This document shows positions 1 to 6,470 of a stretch of 8,928 nt of DNA, in pieces (the first letter of the stretch is position 1; the number at the start of each line of letters is the position of its first letter). The position numbers were made by a program, and so were the translations under genes. The DNA is from an uncultured Rhodobiaceae bacterium (GTDB lineage: Archaea; Thermoplasmatota; Poseidoniia; Poseidoniales; Poseidoniaceae): assembly GCA_937911445.1 (NCBI GenBank), contig CALDQY010000067.1, forward strand, positions 1 through 8,928, in the 5' to 3' direction. A model generated the notes under the pieces. The model worked only from the letters and a program-made list of their open reading frames with translations, did no database searches and had not been told where the DNA came from.

Positions 1-1014
1 ACCGAGAACGGTGCATGCAACGTGGGTGCCATGGCCTGAGTGTCTGTCCGCTGTTGAACCATCGCCAATCACGTCGTAATTTCCAACAACTCGAGTTCCG
101 AAATCTCCGTGATCCTCGTCAAGGCCTGAATCTGCAACTGCAACGATTTGTCCAGAACCGTCGAGATCAGTTGTGAAGTAAGAACGCATGGTGTTGATTT
201 TCATGTGGTTTTTCGATTGGTCATTGTCAAAGTCCATTTGAGGTTCAAACCGAAGCCACATAACCGATGGTTGACGGACAACATCGAGCAACGAATCGCT
301 GGAAAAAAGGCCACGGTACTGGCCTTGGTCAAGATGTTCAACATCATCAAGAGCAAGTAAAGCAACTTGGGACAGATCTTGTTGGATGGTGTTTCCATCG
401 GTATCTGCAATGGAAAGAACGTCGAGTTGATGTTCATCCCACCAACCTTCCAATCGAACCTCTTCGCCTTGCAACATACCTTCTCCATCTTCAAACATGA
501 GGACATCAAGAAGCGAATCATCGAGGAACATCGCCAGTGGAACATCCCATTGAGCAACGACGCTTTGAACCGACTGTGCCGCCACCATAGCGGATGATGT
601 TCCTTGAACCATCAGCCCAGATGGGCTGATAAATTCACGAACTTTCAAGCCCGGAATTTCTGAGATATCGTTACGAACATCGGCCATGTGTCGGTCGTTA
701 TCGACAAGGAGCAGTTGAACGTCCAATCTTGGCTCGAGTGCTTCGCTGGAGATTGGGCGATGAAGTTCCAAGCCATTGCTTGAGAAGGTTCCAATACGTG
801 AGTCTGCGACAATCAAACGATTTTCCTCAACATCTGCTGATGCATAGGTTCCGACAAAATCGGAGTAAGCATCGGTTCGGATGGAAAAGAATTCGACATC
901 CCGCTCATCATCGAGGCGTTGCGTTTCGTCATCTTCTGGACCGACCATCGAAGACCATGGACTCATCAAGAGGATGATGAGAATTCCAAGGGCTAGACGG
1001 ACTCGACGCTCCAT
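1..1014 (-). CDS. Secreted subtilisin-like (S8, KP-43-like) serine protease, C-terminal part outside window
   Basis: This is an exported endopeptidase; 338 codons are visible and the frame runs off the window edge, so the catalytic serine is not seen. An N-terminal hydrophobic stretch (about residues 6-18, after MERRVR) looks like a signal peptide. Residues about 95-165 alternate strand and helix in a pattern like an I9-type propeptide, and about 225-258 resemble the lead-in found in KP-43-type proteases. The catalytic domain begins near residue 264 (Asn-Asp, then GSGQIVAVADSGLD at 286-299). Asp295 fits the catalytic aspartate, and His328 in SGHGTHVA fits the catalytic histidine, 33 residues later, as is usual in S8. 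The ND...GxGQIVAVADxGLD arrangement recalls Bacillus KP-43. One oddity is that Cys334 replaces the usual glycine after HGTHVA. The start at ATG 1014 is supported by a GAGGT site 8 bases upstream. S8 assignment is firm; the KP-43 subgroup is likely. Substrate is unknown: either environmental protein or its neighbours' products. Confidence 0.93.
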   Translation of the reverse strand, partial: MERRVRLALGILIILLMSPWSSMVGPEDDETQRLDDERDVEFFSIRTDAYSDFVGTYASADVEENRLIVADSRIGTFSSNGLELHRPISSEALEPRLDVQLLLVDNDRHMADVRNDISEIPGLKVREFISPSGLMVQGTSSAMVAAQSVQSVVAQWDVPLAMFLDDSLLDVLMFEDGEGMLQGEEVRLEGWWDEHQLDVLSIADTDGNTIQQDLSQVALLALDDVEHLDQGQYRGLFSSDSLLDVVRQPSVMWLRFEPQMDFDNDQSKNHMKINTMRSYFTTDLDGSGQIVAVADSGLDEDHGDFGTRVVGNYDVIGDGSTADRHSGHGTHVACTVLG

Positions 1015-1022
1015 TACTTTCA

Positions 1023-1027
1023 ACCTC
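1023..1027 (-). promoter_or_regulatory. Shine-Dalgarno site for the S8 protease gene
   Basis: On the minus strand this reads GAGGT, with 8 bases between it and the ATG at 1014. This matches the 3' end of 16S rRNA and decides the start of the protease. It lies in a 64-base gap after the stop of the upstream membrane-protein gene, consistent with continued translation along one transcript. Confidence 0.7.
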
Positions 1028-1078
1028 GTTTCGATGACGCATTTATCGCTATGGGTCAATTGTTTGAACAAACCACCA

Positions 1079-1723
1079 TCAGAACAGTCGAGTGGTTGTT
1101 TCGACTTGATCGACGAAAATCTCGGTTGCATAGTCTCCAACAACATGGTTCACTTCCATGAAATTCTGTGTGTTGTCAAACATGGTGTAACGTACAGAGA
1201 CCCGTAGCGTATATTCATCCCAAACGGTGTACCCAAGGACCATCATCTCAAGATCATCGCCCGCAAGTGACGAATGTGCTTTGACTGAATCAACCTCGAC
1301 ACGCATGAACTGAATCAAGAGGCCTTCAGAGTCAAGGAATTCAACCTCGACCACAACATCGCGAATCTCTCGACTTCCATCGTTTTGCAGTTCGGCCATG
1401 ACCAAGTGACCTCCGCGTTGCATGTAGACCGTGTGAATTTCAACATCGTCACGAAGAATCATCCAGTACCAGCCGCTTGCAATCAATCCAACCATGAGCA
1501 TGAGAATCAATCCAGCGATGGCAACTCGTACCGGGTTGATGTCTCGGATACGTTCCTTGACGAACAAAGCCATCTCCTGTGCTTGTCGATAGGCTTCGGC
1601 TTGTTCAGGGTCGTTCAAATCAAGACCCATGTCGGCTGCTTCGCGCCGTTGTGTCGACTCCAGCAAGCCCATTGGCTTCGCAGCGACGATGTCGTCTTCA
1701 TGAACAATCATTTCCTCATCCAT
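1079..1723 (-). CDS. Single-pass membrane protein with outward beta-rich domain, function unknown
   Basis: This is a 214-residue protein counted from the ATG at 1723. Residues 1-63 are acidic, soluble and helix-prone (DPEQAEAYRQAQEMALFVKE at about 38-57) and should be cytoplasmic. Residues about 66-89 form one hydrophobic helix ending in Trp-Tyr-Trp. Residues about 91-214 are rich in predicted strands, with the pattern 'NDGSREIRDVVVEVEFLDSEG', reminiscent of FxLYD-like or other Ig-like extracellular domains that follow a single membrane helix; this resemblance is by eye only. A TTG codon at 1735 would add four residues and overlap the upstream stop. The ATG is preferred because a GGTGA site lies just before it and nothing similar precedes the TTG. 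The upstream giant secreted protein stops at 1728-1730, so the two are likely translationally coupled, which suggests partnership. I do not recognise a specific family. Confidence 0.88.
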   Translation of the reverse strand: MDEEMIVHEDDIVAAKPMGLLESTQRREAADMGLDLNDPEQAEAYRQAQEMALFVKERIRDINPVRVAIAGLILMLMVGLIASGWYWMILRDDVEIHTVYMQRGGHLVMAELQNDGSREIRDVVVEVEFLDSEGLLIQFMRVEVDSVKAHSSLAGDDLEMMVLGYTVWDEYTLRVSVRYTMFDNTQNFMEVNHVVGDYATEIFVDQVETTTRLF

Positions 1724-1727
1724 ATTC

Positions 1728-1732
1728 TCACC
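1728..1732 (-). promoter_or_regulatory. Shine-Dalgarno site overlapping the upstream stop codon
   Basis: On the minus strand this reads GGTGA, four bases before the ATG at 1723, and its TGA is also the stop codon of the 1555-residue upstream protein. The sequence matches the archaeal anti-Shine-Dalgarno complement. Its position means ribosomes finishing the giant protein arrive at the next start, supporting translational coupling. The spacing is a little short. Confidence 0.6.
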
Positions 1733-4700
1733 CAAAAATCATCGCAAAGAGCGAGGCAACACCCGATGTAAATGGTTCTACAACCATGATGTGACGTGTT
1801 TCGACAGAGCCACCAGTGAGCGTACTTACCACTGAAAGGTCGGTAACAACACCATTCACGCCCATTGACGTAGAGGTTGGAAGGATACCTGTGAATTGCG
1901 CATCGAGCAACACACCGCGTCCATCGACCTCGAGGTCGCCGAAGATCGGTGCATAGACGCCCGGCTCGAGATGGACTTCAGCGCTTGAGACTAAACGGCC
2001 GGTCGTAATGTCATCAAGGATGATGACAGGATAACCAAGTGGGCGATGAATTGTAATGGTTGCTCCTTTCAAATCCTCCCCAATGATTTCGAAACGGTCC
2101 AAGAAGGCACCTGGTGCGCCAGGGACGTTGGATTGACGCATGTACAATTCTTCGACCCCTTGATCGGACGATACAATGCGCACACCCCAATCTTCCGTCG
2201 TTTCAAGCTTGAACGTTTTTGGAAGATTCTTGGCAGACATCAGCGTGTCACCTTTGGCATCGATGGCCCTACCCGTTGCTTCGATGTACATATCCATCCG
2301 ATCCGAATTCGAAGCATAGTCAAGCGTCATCATACCTTGGAACGACGTCTCTTCACGAATATCGTATCGAGTATCCGGAGCTGCAGTGAGTTGCATCTCG
2401 GAAGGTATGTCACGGAAGAATGTGGTCGCTGGCCACCAGAAGCCATCAACGAATCGATGTTGTTGAATCATCATGGAATCAACGCTTGTTTCACCGACTC
2501 TGAATTGTTGAGGGACATCAACACTTAATGAGAGGATATCACCAATCGTTGATGCGAATTGTGTCGATTGAGGCACACCTTCAATGAAGGTTTCAGCACG
2601 GACGAGATTTTCCAAATCAACGAAGACCGCATACGCATAATCCAATCGTTGACCGATGTCGTAACTCATTGCAACGGAGAGTCGAGGGACAGTAAGATTG
2701 TCTTGCCTTGTAAACTCAGCTCGCAATGAAACATCTCTCGATGTCTCCGTATCCAAACCGAAAATCTGTAGTTCAGCAGAAGACAGTTCGATTCCATTCA
2801 TGGTGATGTACAGACGCTCTCGTGCAGGGAGCCAATCTTCCAAGTCCATTTGGAATTGATAGGTTGGAATTTCGTCTTCGAGGTAGAAAACGTAGTTGAT
2901 CTCAATCTTGCCCGCAGGCAATTGAGGCAACCAGGTTCGAAGATGCCAACTACGGCGTTTCTCAAACGTTACGCCAAGTTCTTCGAGCAACTCGACATCG
3001 ATTCCGACCAACTCACGATCGGTAATGACACCATCATCGAGGAACCTCATCAATGGATAGGCAAACGACAGATTGCTCTGGGAGAAGGTCTCTTCCAAAA
3101 CTGCGAGTTCGGTTGCATCGATGATGTAATCTTCGAGAACGTCTTCGATGATGAGGCGTTTTGATTCCGTCAAATTCGTTAGTTTTGAGAGGTTGAAATT
3201 GAGCACTGAACGCTCGACTGCCTGCATGTCAAGACCGTGTTGCCACGCTGGCTCGTTCGTGACAAGGGACCCTTTGCGCATGTCGGCGACAATGTCGAAA
3301 CTCTCTCCAGTTGTCATATCGATTCCATAAGCAACATTCGCAGCTTCACCCGTCGTATCACCTGCATTTGAAACAAGTCCATACACCAAATCGTTGACGA
3401 GACCACCGATACCAACAACGTCGCCAAGGAAGAATGAGAGAGCTTCAACGCCCTCCCCTTGGCTGAAATCAGGAATCTCAAGACCACTTGAGTCGAGATC
3501 GCTTGGAAGAACAATTTCGAGGTTTGCAGGAAGTGGTTCCATTCGCATCATGCCGTTCAGACCGAGGAAGGGATCGTCGTACGTGCTGACATCTTCCATC
3601 GAAATACTGAATGGTGCTGAAACTTGTCGTTGCAAGGAGTAGCGTGCGCTTCCCTCAGGCCCTGTTGAATTCGGATCGATTGGAGAATACCGTTGGACCG
3701 ATTGAACATTGGATATTTTTGCACTGAACGAAGCTTGGGCCTGATCGGCATCAACCCAGAAACGGAAGTGGTCTCCGTCCATGGTTAGGGGTGTTGTCGC
3801 ATTGGTCATTTGCACCATAATCGACGTGATCGGCGTATCCGCTTGGAAACCGACCGAATCACCGAGATTCAATTGGAATGCTGCAGGCAATCCTTCGAGA
3901 CGAATTGCGTTCCGCTGAGCGCCTTGCTCGCCCCCATAGGTGATGGTTCCAATCGGTTCGCTGGCCGTGTATACCAGCTTCTCCGGATCTTGGACCACGC
4001 TCAACAAACCAGGTCGGTTTGAGATCATGGCAGATTGTGCGGTTACATCCGAAAAGTCGGTGCCAGAGTGACGTATGTGACCAACGAGGAGCGCTCCAGA
4101 TTGTTGACCACCCAATTCAAGAGCTCGGATGCTCGTTACAGGATCGTAGGATTGGAAGACGCGCGATACGTTCGATATCCGCAGGCTCATCGCCACAGGA
4201 ACGAGAGGGGCAACCGGTCCATCTCTTCCATCAACCTGTTCGATTTCCGTATCTTGCGAAAGCAAAATGTGATCGGAATCGGTCAACCAAGGATGGTCGC
4301 TGCTTCCAATGGCCATCGAAATGACACCGAGGCTGCTTGGGCTACGAACTGAACCGTCGTTCCAAGTTTGGCGAACTTGACTGAGACAAAGCACCTCAAG
4401 TTCACCTCCAGAACTACCAGCAGTTCCAACGATGAGATCTGGAAGCGTGTTGAGAATGGAACCCAAATCGAGGACAACCTCGACCAATGTTAGCAGTGCG
4501 TTATCCAACAGTTGTGAGATGGTGTTGAGATCAGGATTGTTGAAATTGACGCGAGATAAACCGGTCGATGAGAGCTGGAAACTGCCTTTGAGAATAAGCA
4601 CCTCTGGAAGGTTCTCAACATGAATAGCGAGGGAACTGACATCGTTCGCATAGCCTCCACGCATCAACGTTGAATTGTACGATAACGACTTGATTCGCTC

Positions 4701-6395
4701 CGTTCCTGCGACCATAATCAACGTCGCAGGAGGTGCTGCAGGATTGACAGGGAGCGTCAGATCGTTTTGGTTGGCCGTTGCATCACCTGAGAAGTTCTTG
4801 ATGGCAAGGATGAACGAGAGACGGTCTGGAATGTCACCGGGTAGGTTCAAGCTTCCTGGGGCTTCACCAATCATCGTGAAGATGGCATTGATTTCCTCTT
4901 GGGGGAGTGTACCTGAAGGGATTCCACGTATCCACAAGCGTGAGTCAGTGATGTTCCCAAAGGTTCCACCTTCAATCGTGTTGCTTCGGTCTTCGAAGTA
5001 ATGGAGCCACAAATCGGCACCCACATCGCTGTACAACTCGACCGTGTCGAACGTGTTGTCACCAAGGTTGTCGTTTCGCAGGACAAGATCGACTTCTTCC
5101 GGCAAAATGTTTGAACCGTATTCAGGATGGAATCCTACATCGATGTAACCCATATCGATAATCTCTGCCTGGCCTTGTGAATCGACTTGGTCAAATTGCA
5201 AGAAGCCTATACCTACACCATAACCACATTTGTGGGTCTCGCTGACCGAACTATGATCATTGAAGACATCGTAATAGGTCTCATCGCATTCTGTTTGTTT
5301 GTTCGAAGCATCCGAATTTGTGTTCCGTATCGAAATCGAGTACGGAGCCGAAATACTCGTCAATGAGAGAGCGTCAGCAGGCAAAGCACCACCTGTTAGG
5401 AAGTCGGTCAAGAGTCCGAAGATGTTGCCAATCGTGTTCGATATGCTGAAGCGGAATTCTTGGATGCCGACCTCAACTCTGAAATTGTTGGGCGGCTGGG
5501 TTAGGCGTGTATCCAAGACCAACGCATAGGACTGGGACTCTTGGATCGCTGAATCAAATGCAAGTCCTTTCAGGAGTGAAACTTCCATGTGCGCAAGTTC
5601 ATCCCATATTGGGTCATTCTCGTTCAGATAATCAATCTTCCATTGGAACATTGGGCGCAGCCAAAGTGTGTCAGGGATACTCAATGGATTAAGTGGATTG
5701 AGTGGAGGTTCGAATCCAAACCCTTCGTTCAGCGTAAACAAACCGAGCACGGTCAATGATATGGATACATCATCCACTGAATCTCCGTCGATATCGATGT
5801 AATTTTCAAACAGAACGAGGTCTGTTCCGACGAACAATTCACCAGTGAACGTCCCGTAGTCCCACGTCTCATATTGCGGACCGTTGTCCCTGCTTGAGAA
5901 ATTGATGTACAAAGCGTAGGTGTTGATACCGATTGCTAGTGGATCGGTGACATCCCAGGATTCGAGCGAAAACAGCGTTTGGACGAGATTGTTTGGCCAA
6001 CCCTCAGGTTGCGTGCTCGTATCGACGAGAACTTCGTAGGGGCGCGGATGATCGGGCTCGAACGGTGAGGTGTCACGCAACTCGGCCTGACTCAGATATT
6101 CTGTGGAGTCGTTGAGTGGATCACCTTCTCGACTCTCTCGCTTCGCAGCTTCAACCAAAGCCAGTGATGAAGTGGATGAGCCTGCTGCAATAACGGCATC
6201 ATCACTCGATTCTTGGAATTCCATCAAGTCGGAAAGTTTCTCCATCAAATCAAAATCGTCTTGTTGAACAGAAACGTCTGCTTGAACCGGCTGAAAAATA
6301 GGAACGAGAAGAACCAGTACCAAGAACACGGCCAATCGTCCGTGTTTTGGTTGATGCAATCCTGGTCGAATCAACCGAATCGCTTCCTCGACCAT
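1728..6395 (-). CDS. Giant secreted modular beta-rich protein (1555 aa), family not recognised
   Basis: The N-terminus is a good signal peptide: basic residues up to Arg20, then a hydrophobic run at 21-34 ending near QPVQAD (cleavage about 39). An acidic linker follows to about residue 110. A first beta-rich region carries a calcium-type loop, DIDGDSVDDV, at 201-210, and a likely disulfide pair, Cys370 and Cys390. The rest is built of degenerate modules: strands introduced by Leu/Ile/Val-Pro (near 522, 596, 836, 955, 1274, 1294, 1330, 1391, 1505), SAP[YF]SIS at 349 and 926, and ISNV motifs at 740 and 894. Three hydrophobic segments (320-336, 623-658, 983-1010) interrupt it. A helical region at 1085-1131 vaguely resembles paired EF-hands. 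The tail (about 1540-1555) is hydrophobic but short for a membrane helix. There is no catalytic motif I can name. The ATG at 6395 has no clear Shine-Dalgarno site but gives the signal peptide directly. It is probably a surface-associated or released structural or binding protein; that role is inference. Confidence 0.92.
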   Translation of the reverse strand: MVEEAIRLIRPGLHQPKHGRLAVFLVLVLLVPIFQPVQADVSVQQDDFDLMEKLSDLMEFQESSDDAVIAAGSSTSSLALVEAAKRESREGDPLNDSTEYLSQAELRDTSPFEPDHPRPYEVLVDTSTQPEGWPNNLVQTLFSLESWDVTDPLAIGINTYALYINFSSRDNGPQYETWDYGTFTGELFVGTDLVLFENYIDIDGDSVDDVSISLTVLGLFTLNEGFGFEPPLNPLNPLSIPDTLWLRPMFQWKIDYLNENDPIWDELAHMEVSLLKGLAFDSAIQESQSYALVLDTRLTQPPNNFRVEVGIQEFRFSISNTIGNIFGLLTDFLTGGALPADALSLTSISAPYSISIRNTNSDASNKQTECDETYYDVFNDHSSVSETHKCGYGVGIGFLQFDQVDSQGQAEIIDMGYIDVGFHPEYGSNILPEEVDLVLRNDNLGDNTFDTVELYSDVGADLWLHYFEDRSNTIEGGTFGNITDSRLWIRGIPSGTLPQEEINAIFTMIGEAPGSLNLPGDIPDRLSFILAIKNFSGDATANQNDLTLPVNPAAPPATLIMVAGTERIKSLSYNSTLMRGGYANDVSSLAIHVENLPEVLILKGSFQLSSTGLSRVNFNNPDLNTISQLLDNALLTLVEVVLDLGSILNTLPDLIVGTAGSSGGELEVLCLSQVRQTWNDGSVRSPSSLGVISMAIGSSDHPWLTDSDHILLSQDTEIEQVDGRDGPVAPLVPVAMSLRISNVSRVFQSYDPVTSIRALELGGQQSGALLVGHIRHSGTDFSDVTAQSAMISNRPGLLSVVQDPEKLVYTASEPIGTITYGGEQGAQRNAIRLEGLPAAFQLNLGDSVGFQADTPITSIMVQMTNATTPLTMDGDHFRFWVDADQAQASFSAKISNVQSVQRYSPIDPNSTGPEGSARYSLQRQVSAPFSISMEDVSTYDDPFLGLNGMMRMEPLPANLEIVLPSDLDSSGLEIPDFSQGEGVEALSFFLGDVVGIGGLVNDLVYGLVSNAGDTTGEAANVAYGIDMTTGESFDIVADMRKGSLVTNEPAWQHGLDMQAVERSVLNFNLSKLTNLTESKRLIIEDVLEDYIIDATELAVLEETFSQSNLSFAYPLMRFLDDGVITDRELVGIDVELLEELGVTFEKRRSWHLRTWLPQLPAGKIEINYVFYLEDEIPTYQFQMDLEDWLPARERLYITMNGIELSSAELQIFGLDTETSRDVSLRAEFTRQDNLTVPRLSVAMSYDIGQRLDYAYAVFVDLENLVRAETFIEGVPQSTQFASTIGDILSLSVDVPQQFRVGETSVDSMMIQQHRFVDGFWWPATTFFRDIPSEMQLTAAPDTRYDIREETSFQGMMTLDYASNSDRMDMYIEATGRAIDAKGDTLMSAKNLPKTFKLETTEDWGVRIVSSDQGVEELYMRQSNVPGAPGAFLDRFEIIGEDLKGATITIHRPLGYPVIILDDITTGRLVSSAEVHLEPGVYAPIFGDLEVDGRGVLLDAQFTGILPTSTSMGVNGVVTDLSVVSTLTGGSVETRHIMVVEPFTSGVASLFAMIFG
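5682..5705 (-). repeat. Short 9-base tandem repeat encoding Pro-Leu-Asn units
   Basis: The sequence encodes PLNPLNPL (residues 231-238 of the giant secreted protein) by nearly identical 9-base units, about two and two-thirds copies. It falls in a proline-rich turn between beta-rich segments and probably arose by local slippage. It has no evident regulatory role. Confidence 0.6.
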
Positions 6396-6470
6396 GATAA
6401 CAGGTTGAGGAACTCATATCTGAACCCATCCCCGTCCTGATTGAACAAAAAGGGATTCTTTCTTCTAGTT

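Noticed and set aside
201..557. A 118-codon open frame on the minus strand within the protease region
   Set aside because: It is out of frame with the protease reading frame, which is open through all 338 visible codons and carries clear S8 motifs. The 118-codon product is rich in Cys, Met and Lys with no sensible domain.
611..630. Perfect 9-base inverted repeat (ATCAGCCCA / TGGGCTGAT) that could form a hairpin
   Set aside because: It lies well inside the protease gene, in a stretch that codes sensibly (FISPSGLM). One such repeat is expected by chance in a window of this size, and no T-run follows it.
1040..1071. Possible promoter or operator in the gap before the protease (ATAAAT-like hexamer and TTGTT/AACAA palindrome)
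   Set aside because: Both are short and common. The hexamer is a poor match to an archaeal TATA box, and the gap is small enough for read-through from upstream.
2046..2528. A 160-codon plus-strand open frame
   Set aside because: It lies opposite the giant secreted protein, its product is rich in Arg, His and Cys as expected of an antisense shadow, and it has no recognisable domain.
6396..6470. Terminator or promoter between the PKD protein and the giant protein
   Set aside because: The minus strand has only one run of five T (6447-6451) with no convincing companion runs, and there is no good TATA/BRE match or Shine-Dalgarno site near the ATG at 6395. The region is therefore left unassigned.
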